A DNA stretch of 64,000 nucleotides, taken from SIG205 sp045545595 (GTDB lineage: Bacteria; Bacillota_I; Bacilli_A; RF39; UBA660). The stretch lies in contig JAZQBG010000004.1 of assembly GCA_045545595.1 (NCBI GenBank), positions 1-64,000 on the forward strand. Reading direction: 5' to 3'. The notes below the pieces were generated by a model, which was not told where the DNA came from, ran no database searches, and worked only from the letters and a program-made list of their open reading frames with translations. Made by a program: the position numbers and the translations under genes. Positions 1 to 9,029 of this stretch are shown piece by piece. Each line of letters starts with the position of its first letter. Positions within the stretch are counted from its first letter, which is position 1.

Positions 1-402
<402 letters not shown>

Positions 403-456
403 CTATTTAATTTGATGAAGTCACATTATCTTGTTTTCAGAGAACTATGTTCTCTT

Positions 457-563
457 TATTCGTAACGATAGCAAAGTGGATACACCTGTTCCCATCTCGA
501 ACACAGAAGTTAAGCACTTTCACGCCGACAATAGTGTAAGCGAAGATAGGTAGTTGCGAATAT
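457..563 (+). rRNA. 5S rRNA
   Basis: The conserved 5S core (CCCATCTCGAACACAGAAG, then TTAAGC and GCCGA) is visible at 491-528. The ends are set by the terminal helix, TATTCGTAAC at 457-466 pairing with GTTGCGAATA at 553-562. The length of about 107 nt is slightly short for 5S but acceptable for a low-GC Firmicute. It is the last gene of the rRNA operon, and a terminator follows. Confidence 0.95.
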
Positions 564-580
564 TTTTTTGTTTATAACAA

Positions 581-608
581 GGATTAGAGTTTCTCTAGTC
601 CTTTTTTG
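581..608 (+). terminator. rRNA operon terminator
   Basis: A nine-base-pair stem (GGATTAGAG with CTCTAGTCC, one G-U pair) is followed by a run of six T. It lies 18 bases after 5S, so it ends the rRNA operon. Confidence 0.85.
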
Positions 609-691
609 ATGTATTTTATTTTTGAAAACAGTATATACATTTCTATGTTTTTTTTGATATAATTAGTTAGAATAAGATAGAGGTGATATGT

Positions 692-2269
692 ATGGTATTT
701 AGAAAACCCTATGCTTTACTTATAAAACATTTTAAATTTATACATTTAATAATAAGTATATTTATGTCATACCTTATTTATAAAACTAATAATATATATA
801 AATTCTTTAATTCCTATGTTAAAGCAGGTTGGATGTCATTAAATGAAGCTGAATTAGCGGGTTATATTGGACCACTTATTTATTTTTCAATTACACTCAT
901 TATATTCCTAGCAATTATTGTATATGTTTTAATGCGTTTTAAAAATAAACCTAGACTATACTATTTACTGACACCAATTACATACTTTATGGTCTTGATT
1001 TTATTTATAGTCACAAATTCTACAATGAGTGTCGCAATAAATGATGTTGTTAATCCTGTTAATACAAGAGTTTTACGAGATTTAATGTTAATCGCTATGG
1101 GTGTACAATTCGTATTCGTTATTTTCTCTGTTTTAAGAGCGATAGGATTTGATGTGAAAAAATTCAACTTCAAACAAGATATAGCAGACCTACAAATCGA
1201 AGAATTAGATAACGAAGAAGTAGAAGTTAATATCGAAGTTGATAAATATAAATTAGGCAGAAAAGTAAAAAGAAGAGTTAGAAACTATAAATATATTTAT
1301 CAAGAAAACAAATTTATTGTGTATCTAATTACTGGCCTTGTATTAGGTGGTTTTGTCTTATCATTTATATTAAATACTTTTGTGTTAAATCCTACACATA
1401 AAGAAGGTAAAACAATCGAATTAAATGGTTATAATCTTATTGTTAATAAATCATATATAACAAATAAAGATTATTTGGGAAATGAAATAAGTAAAAGTAA
1501 CAAATACATTTTAGTTGATTTATCAGTAATTAACCGTATTACTGATAATACATTTGATATAGATAAACTTTCGCTTTTAATAAACGGAACGTCATATTCC
1601 CCATCTACTAATATATACACTGATTTTATAGATTTGGGTAATGGTTATAAAGAACAAAAATTAAGTACAAATAATATAAATAGATATTATGTTGTATTTA
1701 AAATTCCTAATGATGTTAATACAAGAAAAGTAATTTTAAGATATCTAAATAAAGTTGAATATGATAAAAACAATAACGAAGTGTACAAATATAAAAAAAT
1801 AAGACTTAATCTTATTAATGATGAAAGTATTACAACTATAGATAAAAATTTAGGTGATGAAACAAATATTAATGGCAATTCAGTTAAAATTAACGAATAT
1901 AGTATAAATGATTCGTTTAATTATAGTTATAAACTTTGTTCTTCTAAGAATAATTGTAGTGATAATTCAAATTATGTTGTATCCAAATCAAACAGCACAA
2001 CTATTTTAAGATTAGTCGTTGATGGAAAACTAAGTAACTCAGTCAATTCATCAATAAAAAACATGTCACATTATTTTAGTACATTCGGCTCTTTAACATA
2101 TGTTAAAGATGGTAAAACTTATAGACAAAAAAAATTAAACAATTTAGTATCTAATACTTTCAATGGAAAAGAAATACTTTTAGAAGTTACAAACGAAGTT
2201 AAAAATGCGGAATCAATAAATCTTGAATTAAGAATCAGAAATACAAATTATAAATTTAAATTAAAATAA
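692..2269 (+). CDS. Multi-pass membrane protein with a C-terminal extracytoplasmic domain, function unknown
   Basis: The protein has about 525 residues. The N-terminal 150 residues contain four hydrophobic segments (about 16-34, 58-80, 94-112, 130-150). A charged cytoplasmic stretch rich in Glu, Lys and Arg follows, then a fifth segment (about 212-232). The last 290 residues are polar and rich in Asn, Ser and Thr, with beta-strand patterns that resemble DUF4352/telokin-like immunoglobulin folds; that resemblance is a guess. ATG at 692 is preferred over the in-frame GTG at 683 because GAGGTG at 680-685 is then a well-spaced ribosome binding site. It stands alone between the rRNA terminator and tRNA-Cys. 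I do not recognise a specific family. Confidence 0.8.
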   Translation: MVFRKPYALLIKHFKFIHLIISIFMSYLIYKTNNIYKFFNSYVKAGWMSLNEAELAGYIGPLIYFSITLIIFLAIIVYVLMRFKNKPRLYYLLTPITYFMVLILFIVTNSTMSVAINDVVNPVNTRVLRDLMLIAMGVQFVFVIFSVLRAIGFDVKKFNFKQDIADLQIEELDNEEVEVNIEVDKYKLGRKVKRRVRNYKYIYQENKFIVYLITGLVLGGFVLSFILNTFVLNPTHKEGKTIELNGYNLIVNKSYITNKDYLGNEISKSNKYILVDLSVINRITDNTFDIDKLSLLINGTSYSPSTNIYTDFIDLGNGYKEQKLSTNNINRYYVVFKIPNDVNTRKVILRYLNKVEYDKNNNEVYKYKKIRLNLINDESITTIDKNLGDETNINGNSVKINEYSINDSFNYSYKLCSSKNNCSDNSNYVVSKSNSTTILRLVVDGKLSNSVNSSIKNMSHYFSTFGSLTYVKDGKTYRQKKLNNLVSNTFNGKEILLEVTNEVKNAESINLELRIRNTNYKFKLK

Positions 2270-2330
2270 AATATTTTAACTTTAGTGAACCAAATTTTAA
2301 TTATTTTATATAATATATTGTAATTAGTAA

Positions 2331-2359
2331 TTGTAAAATTAAAATAAATTTGTTATAAT
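2331..2359 (+). promoter_or_regulatory. Promoter of tRNA-Cys
   Basis: TTGTAA at 2331-2336 and a perfect TATAAT at 2354-2359 are separated by 17 bases. Transcription would start about 7 bases later, just before the tRNA. Confidence 0.75.
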
Positions 2360-2372
2360 ACTAATTACTGAT

Positions 2373-2446
2373 GGGGCTATAGCCAAGTGGTAAGGCATGG
2401 GTCTGCAACACCTTGATCGTCGGTTCAAATCCGTCTGGCCCCTCCA
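2373..2446 (+). tRNA. tRNA-Cys (anticodon GCA)
   Basis: The cloverleaf folds cleanly: acceptor GGGGCTA pairs with TGGCCCC, the anticodon loop is CTGCAAC with anticodon GCA, and the T-arm contains GGTTCAAATCC. The CCA tail is encoded (2444-2446). It stands alone with its own promoter and terminator. Confidence 0.96.
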
Positions 2447-2490
2447 AGTTGATGTCAAACTCGAACTTTTTATTCGAGAGTAATAAATTG

Positions 2491-2513
2491 CTAACAGAAA
2501 TGTTAGTTTTTTT
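2491..2513 (+). terminator. tRNA-Cys terminator
   Basis: CTAACA and TGTTAG form a six-pair stem around GAAA, followed by seven T. An upstream hairpin (CTCGAA with TTCGAG, 2460-2478) may add to termination or processing. Confidence 0.75.
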
Positions 2514-2609
2514 ATGATTTTTAAATGACATGGTCGAAAAGTGATCAAATACATTGATAATATTTTTGTTCTTATATATAATAATATTCAGAAAAGAGAG
2601 GTTAGATAA

Positions 2610-3089
2610 GTGAAAAGTGATTATGCATGTTTAAACTCTAAAACATTTGAAATTGAAAAAGAGTTAGAAATTATTCCTGTAGATAATCAATTAGCCACTA
2701 CATTATCTATATTAAATAAAAAGGGGTATTATACTGAAATGTTTAGTAGAGCTAGAATTACAAAACCATTTTTAGTAGGAACTATAATTCATGATTTAAG
2801 AGAACAAGGATTAATAACCATAACAGATCAAACTAGAAATGTAATAAAAAATATAATTAAGCAATCAGATTATGAATCTACTTTAATCACATTTAAAGAA
2901 AAATATAAGTTTGACAATTTACCTGATGGCTTCAAATTAATTGATAAAGATTTAGTTTATTATTTAGAGGTTTTAAAAAATCATGATGATATAGAACTAA
3001 AAACTTTAGTTGAATTAGATCAAGAACATCATCAAAGTATTAAAAATTTAGAAAAATGGGCAGGCGATTTACCTAACATTTTGATTTAA
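2610..3089 (+). CDS. Hypothetical protein, 159 aa
   Basis: The predicted protein is soluble, helical and charged, with no signal peptide or membrane segment. I do not recognise its family. The start is a GTG at 2610 with AGAGAGG at 2596-2602 seven bases upstream; no ATG lies near the binding site. Residues 26-75 alternate helix-turn patterns (ILNKKGYYTEMF, then IIHDLREQGLITI) that could form a winged helix, but this is speculative. It stands alone between the tRNA-Cys terminator and a hairpin at 3177. Confidence 0.7.
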   Translation: MKSDYACLNSKTFEIEKELEIIPVDNQLATTLSILNKKGYYTEMFSRARITKPFLVGTIIHDLREQGLITITDQTRNVIKNIIKQSDYESTLITFKEKYKFDNLPDGFKLIDKDLVYYLEVLKNHDDIELKTLVELDQEHHQSIKNLEKWAGDLPNILI

Positions 3090-3176
3090 AAATATCTTAC
3101 AAATTACATTTGGATTTTTAATCTATAAAAATAAAAAGAGCAAAATTTACTTTCTTATATAGGGGGGTAAAATAAG

Positions 3177-3205
3177 GTGTGTAAGTTGAAACTACACACT
3201 TTTCT
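3177..3205 (+). terminator. Probable terminator after the 159-aa gene
   Basis: GTGTGTA and TACACAC form a seven-pair stem with a nine-base loop, followed by TTTTC. It lies 88 bases after the stop, so it may instead end a short transcript starting in the AT-rich spacer. Confidence 0.5.
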
Positions 3206-3298
3206 TGATAAAACTCCATAAGTTATTTACTTGTTAAAAAGTTATTTTGACTGTTATTCTATTGTATCAATTATTTGTTAAGAGGAATGGTGAATATT

Positions 3299-4489
3299 AT
3301 GTATGATGTAATTATAATTGGAACAGGTCCGGCTGGATTGATGGCTGCTAACTCAATAAACAAAAATAATAAAACATTAATTCTTGAAAAAAATGATAAA
3401 TCGGGTAGAAAGTTACTAATTACTGGTGGAGGTAGATGTAATGTTACTAATTTAAAATCAAACAATGATTTTCTAAATGAAATAACACTTAATAAAAAAC
3501 ACCTTTACAGTACAATTAACAATTTTGGACCTTGGGATATTTACAATTATTTTGTAAATAATAATGTTACATTAAAAGAGGAAGAAGAAAATAAAATATT
3601 TCCTACAAGTGATAGGTCAAGTGACATATTAAATGCATTATTAAAAAATATTCATTCAAAAATAAATTATGGAGAAACTGTTGAAGAAATTGTTTATAAA
3701 GAAAATAATATAAAGGTTATTACAAATAAAAATATATATAATACCCAAAATTTAATTGTCGCAACAGGTGGAACAAGTTTTAAAAAAACTGGTAGTAGTG
3801 GAGACCACATGAAGTTTGCTAAAATGTTAAATCAACCTGTGATAGATTTATATCCAGCAGAAACAGGTGTTATTCTTAAAGATAAGTTAGACTTAGCTGG
3901 AATATCTTTAGAAAATGTAAAAGTTACTTTTAATAAAAAAGAATTTTATGGTAATCTAATTTTTACTCATAAAGGTCTTAGTGGTAGTTCAATAATGAAA
4001 TCAAGTGAGTTCATCTATTTAGATACAGTTAAAAATATATTTATTGATTTATTACCAAACATCAACGATGATGAATTGTTTAACACTATCAACACCTATA
4101 ACAGAGAGAAAGAAATTACTACATTTTTAAATGAACATTTTCCTAAAAGACTGTGTAATTACATAATACAAATAACTAATCTTTCTGATAATACAAAGAT
4201 TAAAAATTTAAATAAACCACAAACTTTAGATTTAATTAACAATATCAAAAATTGTTCATTTGAAGTATTAAAAACTTGTGACATAGAAGAAGCTTATGTA
4301 ACAGGTGGTGGGATTGACATGAAATATATTAACAGTAAAACAATGGAATCAACTATAAATAAGGGGATTTACTTTGCAGGTGAGTGTTTAGATATACATG
4401 GTCCAATTGGTGGTTATAACATTACATTAGCTCTATCAACAGGTTATACTGCTGGAATAAGTGCAGGAGGAAACAATGAAAAAAAATAA
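3299..4489 (+). CDS. HI0933/BaiN-family flavoprotein (NAD(P)/FAD-dependent oxidoreductase)
   Basis: This is a predicted FAD-binding oxidoreductase of the HI0933 family. The Rossmann dinucleotide motif GTGPAG lies at about residues 8-13, followed by the family signature GRKLLITGGGRCNVTN at about 40-55. The C-terminal FAD contact motif GECLDIHGPIGGYN, near residue 360, is also present. Length (396 aa) is normal. ATG at 3299 is chosen because GGTGA (3289-3293) precedes it at good spacing; upstream in-frame GTG and ATG codons overlap the ribosome binding site. The final 14 bases overlap the next gene, indicating translational coupling with the pseudouridine synthase. The physiological substrate is unknown. 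Confidence 0.92.
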   Translation: MYDVIIIGTGPAGLMAANSINKNNKTLILEKNDKSGRKLLITGGGRCNVTNLKSNNDFLNEITLNKKHLYSTINNFGPWDIYNYFVNNNVTLKEEEENKIFPTSDRSSDILNALLKNIHSKINYGETVEEIVYKENNIKVITNKNIYNTQNLIVATGGTSFKKTGSSGDHMKFAKMLNQPVIDLYPAETGVILKDKLDLAGISLENVKVTFNKKEFYGNLIFTHKGLSGSSIMKSSEFIYLDTVKNIFIDLLPNINDDELFNTINTYNREKEITTFLNEHFPKRLCNYIIQITNLSDNTKIKNLNKPQTLDLINNIKNCSFEVLKTCDIEEAYVTGGGIDMKYINSKTMESTINKGIYFAGECLDIHGPIGGYNITLALSTGYTAGISAGGNNEKK

Positions 4490-5147
4490 ATTAGATATAA
4501 TATATCAAGATAAACATATTTTAGTTATCAACAAACCTTGTGGATTACTAACAGTATCAACAGAAAAAGAAAAAGAACACACATTATTTCATCAAGTATA
4601 CACATATGAAAAACAAAAAAATAAAAACAATAAAATATTTATCGTTCATAGATTAGATAAAGATACTAGTGGATTAGTAGTATTTGCGAAAAGCGAGAAA
4701 ATTAAATATCAACTACAAGATAATTGGGATAAATTAGTTAAGAAAAGAGAATATGTTGCATTAGTGTGTGGGAAAGTAGAAAAAGATAAGGATACTATAA
4801 AATCATATATTAAAGAAAACAAAAATTTCATTTCTTATTCAAGTAATAAAAAAGATGATGGTAAACTAGCTATTACACATTATGAAAAAATAAAATGTAA
4901 TTCTAAATATTCATTATTAAAAATTAATATTTCAACGGGAAGAAAGAACCAAATAAGAGTACACATGAATGATATAGGTCATCCAATAGTTGGTGATAAA
5001 AAATATAAATCTCCATTTAATACAATAAAACGTATGGCTCTTCACGCGTCAGAACTAGAGATTATTCATCCAGTAACTAAAGAATTATTAGTATTTAAAA
5101 GTACTGTACCTAAAATATTTGATTCTGTTTTCAACAATAACAATTAA
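4476..5147 (+). CDS. RluA-family RNA pseudouridine synthase
   Basis: Predicted to isomerise uridine to pseudouridine in rRNA or tRNA. The catalytic-Asp motif HRLDKDTSGLVVFAK is present at about residue 58, and the family's RKNQIRVHM motif at about 155. At 223 aa it matches the short YqcB/RluA form without an S4 domain. The start at 4476 has a consensus GGAGGA in the tail of the previous gene, and the reading frames overlap by 14 bases. The exact target uridine cannot be told from sequence alone. Confidence 0.93.
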   Translation: MKKNKLDIIYQDKHILVINKPCGLLTVSTEKEKEHTLFHQVYTYEKQKNKNNKIFIVHRLDKDTSGLVVFAKSEKIKYQLQDNWDKLVKKREYVALVCGKVEKDKDTIKSYIKENKNFISYSSNKKDDGKLAITHYEKIKCNSKYSLLKINISTGRKNQIRVHMNDIGHPIVGDKKYKSPFNTIKRMALHASELEIIHPVTKELLVFKSTVPKIFDSVFNNNN

Positions 5148-5201
5148 AATTTATACTATATTTTTAATTAAATACCTGTTATAATAGTTTCGGTGATTGA
5201 A

Positions 5202-5930
5202 ATGAATACTTTATTATTAATGTTATTAATTAGTCTTAGTATGTTTATTGGAACAATTATTGTCTTTTTTGTAGATAATAAAAAAGAAAAAATGTTAGGA
5301 AACTTGCTTGGTTTTTCTTGTGGAATTATTATTGCTTTACTAGTATTTGATATATTTGGTGAGGTAATAGAAGAATTAAATATATTGTGGCTTATTATTT
5401 TAGCGATAACAGGATACTTTATTTCTAAATCATTAGATAAATTAGTACCTTCACATGAAACGCACAGTCATGGTAAAACAGCAAAAAAACAAAATTTAAT
5501 GCATGTTGGAATAATAACTTTTATCGGAATAATGCTTCATAACATTACAGAAGGAATTGCCTTATTTACAATATTAGAACACAATACTAGCATATTTATG
5601 CCTTTTGTAATTGGAATTGTTATTCATAATATTCCGTTAGGAATTGCATTAGCTTCTCCAATGTATTACAGTACTAACAATAAAAAGAAAACACTTTTAT
5701 ATACATTGTTTGCAGTATTATCAACACTAATCGGTGGATTAATAGGTTTGCTATTTTCAGACTTATTTGTTAAGTTTAATTTACCAATATACATATTAGG
5801 AATAACAGCTGGTATGATGAGTTATGTAGTTATAGATGAACTACTTCCAACAGCTAAAAAATATAACAAACAATATTTTGGCGCAGTTATTTTAGGTATC
5901 TTAGCAATGTTTTTAATTTCATTTATATGA
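5202..5930 (+). CDS. ZIP-family metal transporter
   Basis: This is an integral membrane divalent-cation transporter (zinc or iron class) of about 242 aa with about eight hydrophobic segments. The signature metal-binding helices are clear: HNITEG at about residue 110 and HNIPLG at about 144. A His-rich loop (HETHSHG, about residues 86-92) is typical of ZIP cytosolic metal sensing. A TATAAT box at 5180-5185 lies only about 17 bases before the ATG, so the leader is very short. The start ATG at 5202 is preceded by GGTGAT. Confidence 0.93.
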   Translation: MNTLLLMLLISLSMFIGTIIVFFVDNKKEKMLGNLLGFSCGIIIALLVFDIFGEVIEELNILWLIILAITGYFISKSLDKLVPSHETHSHGKTAKKQNLMHVGIITFIGIMLHNITEGIALFTILEHNTSIFMPFVIGIVIHNIPLGIALASPMYYSTNNKKKTLLYTLFAVLSTLIGGLIGLLFSDLFVKFNLPIYILGITAGMMSYVVIDELLPTAKKYNKQYFGAVILGILAMFLISFI

Positions 5931-5959
5931 TAAATATAATTATGTAAAAATACTTCTTT

Positions 5960-5981
5960 TCATATATTAAACTAGAGGTGG
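5960..5981 (+). promoter_or_regulatory. 22-bp promoter/RBS block shared with yutH
   Basis: A 22-base block (T followed by CATATATTAAACTAGAGG and TGG) occurs here and again at 52313-52334, both times directly upstream of a start codon. CATATATTA fits the -10 pattern CATAnnnTA of sporulation sigma factors E/K; AGAGGTGG is the ribosome binding site. The match is seen; the sigma assignment is inference. Confidence 0.45.
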
Positions 5982-5987
5982 TTATAT

Positions 5988-6278
5988 ATGGAGGGGAGTA
6001 TTTTAGCTATTAATTTGAAAAAAATACTTAATCCAAGGATAAATATAATTGATATAAGAAACGCTACAGCATATAAACTAGAACACATACCATATGCTAA
6101 AAACATTAGTAAAAATGAACTCATGTTCAATACTTCTGCATATTTAAAAAAAGGGATACCATATTATATATATTGTGAAAAGGGTATACAGAGTAGGAGT
6201 TTAGTTTACTATTTAAAAAATCAAGGTTATGATGCAACCAGTTTAGTTGGAGGATATCAAAGTTATAAGAAAGCTTAA
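5988..6278 (+). CDS. Single-domain rhodanese-like protein
   Basis: At 96 aa this is a single rhodanese domain. It shows the substrate-site motif DIRNATAYKLEHI near residue 23 and a catalytic Cys loop CEKGIQSR at about residues 64-71, followed by the typical GYQSY end. Single-domain rhodaneses of this type carry persulfide sulfur in thiosulfate or tRNA-thiolation pathways; no partner gene here narrows the role. The start at 5988 follows AGAGGTGG at good distance. The promoter block is shared with the spore coat-related gene yutH, so sporulation expression is possible. Confidence 0.88.
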   Translation: MEGSILAINLKKILNPRINIIDIRNATAYKLEHIPYAKNISKNELMFNTSAYLKKGIPYYIYCEKGIQSRSLVYYLKNQGYDATSLVGGYQSYKKA

Positions 6279-6290
6279 TAAGCTTTTTTC
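6271..6290 (+). terminator. Terminator overlapping the rhodanese stop
   Basis: AAGCTT repeated around a three-base loop gives a short stem followed by TTTTTTC. It overlaps the stop codon at 6276-6278. Confidence 0.6.
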
Positions 6291-6357
6291 TTTTTACTTT
6301 AAAAAATATTAATTTTATATTATAATTATTTATGATGTAGAGTAAGGGAGATGTATT

Positions 6358-7428
6358 ATGGATTATATTATTATTGGATTATTAATTTTATTAGTTATTA
6401 TTGGAATAATATCTTTATTTAAAAATATTAATGAATCAAACATAACTGAAAGATTAGGAAAGTTAGAACTTAATGTTACTAAGGAAATAGGTGATTTTAA
6501 ATCTGACTTATCTAGAACAATGAATGAAGATTTTAATAAATTAACCGAAAGAGTAGATGTTAGATTAAATAGAATTAACGATAAAGTAAATGAGAGAATT
6601 GATGAGAACTTTGAAAAGACAAACAAAACATTTAATTCAGTCCTTGAAAGGTTATCTAAGATAGATGAAGCTCAAAAGAAAATTGATACGCTATCTAATG
6701 ATATAGTATCATTACAAGGAATACTTACTGATAAAAAAAGTAGAGGAATATTTGGTGAAGTTAATTTAAAACACATTATGTCTAGTGTATTTGGAGATAA
6801 AAACGATTCTATTTACCAAATGCAGTTTACACTACCTAATTCAACAATAGTGGATTGTATTTTATTCGCACCACAACCATTAGGGATGATAGGAATAGAC
6901 TCTAAGTTTCCATTAGAACACTATCAAATGATGGTAGATAAAACTTTATCACCAGTTGAAAGACAAAATGCTGAAAAACTATTTAAAGCCGATGTTAAAA
7001 AACATATAGATGCGATTAGTAGTAAATATATAATTAATGGCGTTACTTCTGACCAGGCAATAATGTTTTTGCCGGCGGAAGCTATATTTGCAGAAATTAA
7101 TGCATACCATCCTGATTTAGTAGAATATAGCTATAAGAAAAGAGTATGGATTACCTCACCAACAACACTAATTAGTACTTTAACTGTTATTCAAGTTATC
7201 ATGAAGAATATGGAAAGAGATAAATATACATCAATTATCCATGAAGAATTAAATAAATTGGGCGTTGAATTTGGCAGATATAAAGAAAGATGGGATAAAT
7301 TGTCTAGAAGTATTCAAACAGTTAATAATGATGTTGAAAACATTCATAAAACAACCGAGAAAATTACTAAACGATTTGACATTATTAGTGGTGTAGATGT
7401 AGAAAATATGAAAAAAGAAATTGAATAA
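6358..7428 (+). CDS. rmuC: RmuC-family DNA recombination protein
   Basis: An N-terminal membrane helix (about residues 3-20) is followed by a long coiled coil (25-125) and then the RmuC nuclease-like domain. The domain opens with LTDKKSRGIFGEVNL (about 124-138) and contains the conserved IDSKFPLEHY motif near 183. RmuC proteins limit DNA inversions and rearrangements in Escherichia coli; the fold is a PD-(D/E)XK-related nuclease. Length (356 aa) is within range. It has its own ribosome binding site (GGGAGATG) and lies just before the TasA-like paralogue cluster. Confidence 0.9.
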   Translation: MDYIIIGLLILLVIIGIISLFKNINESNITERLGKLELNVTKEIGDFKSDLSRTMNEDFNKLTERVDVRLNRINDKVNERIDENFEKTNKTFNSVLERLSKIDEAQKKIDTLSNDIVSLQGILTDKKSRGIFGEVNLKHIMSSVFGDKNDSIYQMQFTLPNSTIVDCILFAPQPLGMIGIDSKFPLEHYQMMVDKTLSPVERQNAEKLFKADVKKHIDAISSKYIINGVTSDQAIMFLPAEAIFAEINAYHPDLVEYSYKKRVWITSPTTLISTLTVIQVIMKNMERDKYTSIIHEELNKLGVEFGRYKERWDKLSRSIQTVNNDVENIHKTTEKITKRFDIISGVDVENMKKEIE

Positions 7429-7474
7429 TAAAAATTTCTATGATATTATTACTATAGTTATAGGAGGATATAAA

Positions 7475-8050
7475 ATGGACAAAAAAAATAAGAAGATTCT
7501 TACAGTATTAGCGGTTTTAACATTGTTAGTTGCTTTAGTAGGAGCGACGTTCGCATATTTTAGTGCGACTAGTAAATCTGAGCCTCAAATAATTACAACT
7601 TCAAGTTTATCTATATCTGTTACATTAAAAGGTTCAACACACGTAACAAACATTAAACCAACAACATGGACTAGCACAGCTGCAGCTCAAACTAATAAAG
7701 ATATTGCTAAAATACCGTTTTCGGTAACATCACCAGCGGGAGTTAAGGCTACTTATGACATCAATATGTCAACAAAAATTCCATCGAATTCGGCTTTGAC
7801 AGGTGGAAGTGCATCCGATGTTAAATACAAATTATTTAAAGATGGTGAAGCTACAGCAATAAAAGAAGGAAGCTTCAGTGCTGATTTTAGTGAAAGTATT
7901 ATAACTGGTGCTGCAATTGATGAAGGTAGTGCGTTAAACGATGCCTATGTGTTATATGTTTATATAGAAAATAAAGATGTTGCGCAAAATACGTTGCAAG
8001 CTGTAGATTTTTCAATCAATATAACTGGTACTGCTAATCAAATAGATTAA
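7475..8050 (+). CDS. SipW/TasA-like exported protein, paralogue 1
   Basis: First of five paralogues. The 191-aa product starts with a Lys-rich stretch and a hydrophobic h-region ending in GATFAYFSATS (about residues 24-34), the pattern recognised by SipW-type signal peptidases in TasA and CalY. The mature domain is beta-rich, with conserved NIKPTTW and a closing YVLYVYIENKD segment. TasA-family proteins assemble into extracellular amyloid-like fibres; that role here is inference. ATG at 7475 is preferred because AGGAGGA precedes it. No sipW gene lies in this window. Confidence 0.85.
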   Translation: MDKKNKKILTVLAVLTLLVALVGATFAYFSATSKSEPQIITTSSLSISVTLKGSTHVTNIKPTTWTSTAAAQTNKDIAKIPFSVTSPAGVKATYDINMSTKIPSNSALTGGSASDVKYKLFKDGEATAIKEGSFSADFSESIITGAAIDEGSALNDAYVLYVYIENKDVAQNTLQAVDFSINITGTANQID

Positions 8051-8157
8051 AAATTTAGTACTTTACAAAAAACGAAATTAAATTTTTAAAATGCAAATTA
8101 GTTATTGCGTGTAAAAAAAATATATGATAATATTATAATCATAGAGGAGGTAATAAA

Positions 8158-8781
8158 ATGGAAGGGAATAAACATAAGGTTTTATTAACAGTAATTGGAG
8201 CAGGAACTTTATTAGTTGCTTTAGCAGGAGCAACATTCGCATACTTTAGTGCGACTAGTACAACTACTACACAAACAGTTACAACATCAAGCATGAATTT
8301 AACTGTTGAGGCTGACACTAACACAACTCATATCGAAAATATCAAACCAACAACTTGGTCTGATACAATTGCAGATAATGTTGCTAATAGTGACATAGCT
8401 AAAGTATCATTTAAGGTAACAAGTTCATCAACAACTGCAGGTACTTACCAAATTAGTATGACTGCACCAAGACTTGCATTAAACACAGGTAATGATGCAG
8501 ATGGTAATAAACTAGTTGGTGGATCACTTGATCAAGTTATGTATAAAGTGTACAAAGTAAGTGGAGACACTTATACTGCTGTTACTGCAACTGCTGCAAC
8601 TGGAAACCTTGCTGATCCAGCAACAGCTAAATTAATTGTTACTGATGCTGCAATTAGTAGTTCATTAAATGATCAATATGTAATTTTCGTATATATTGAA
8701 AATGATGATGATGCTCCACAAAACCAATTACAAGGTTTAGATTTTGATATTTCTGTAACTGGTTCTGCTTCTCAAGCGTAA
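8158..8781 (+). CDS. SipW/TasA-like exported protein, paralogue 2
   Basis: A close relative of the gene before it: 207 aa, with the same SipW-type signal ending GATFAYFSATS (about residues 24-34), NIKPTTW near residue 62, and a C-terminal YVIFVYIEND. It has its own promoter (TATAAT at about 8134) and AGAGGAGG binding site, and ends at a strong terminator. The IS-like element begins about 100 bases later, separating it from paralogue 3. The product is expected at the cell surface or in matrix fibres. Confidence 0.85.
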   Translation: MEGNKHKVLLTVIGAGTLLVALAGATFAYFSATSTTTTQTVTTSSMNLTVEADTNTTHIENIKPTTWSDTIADNVANSDIAKVSFKVTSSSTTAGTYQISMTAPRLALNTGNDADGNKLVGGSLDQVMYKVYKVSGDTYTAVTATAATGNLADPATAKLIVTDAAISSSLNDQYVIFVYIENDDDAPQNQLQGLDFDISVTGSASQA

Positions 8782-8801
8782 TCAAATTATACTTATATTT
8801 T

Positions 8802-8835
8802 AAGAAGATTGACTTTGGTTAATCTTCTTTTTTTC
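8802..8835 (+). terminator. Terminator of TasA-like paralogue 2
   Basis: AAGAAGATT pairs with AATCTTCTT around a ten-base loop, followed by a long T run. It lies 20 bases after the stop. Confidence 0.88.
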
Positions 8836-8886
8836 GCGTTAAGTTCATAACTAAATTTTATTTTTAACAAAAAAATATGTTAAACT

Positions 8887-8906
8887 TTAGTTAAAATTAT
8901 ACCGAT
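8887..8906. repeat. IS terminal inverted repeat, left
   Basis: Perfect 20-bp inverted match to 10370-10389 at the outer edge of the transposase element. Confidence 0.88.
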
Positions 8907-9029
8907 TTACAATATATACACTAATGATAAAAAGTGGATAATAAGTAAGTAGTGAAAAGGTAGATAACCTCAAAAGGAGAACCTTTTGGGAAAAGATGAT
9001 TATACTAGATGAAACATAAAAAGCAAGGG

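Noticed and set aside
2339..2554. Minus-strand open frame across tRNA-Cys
   Set aside because: It lies over a complete tRNA gene and its terminator; no binding site and no recognisable protein.
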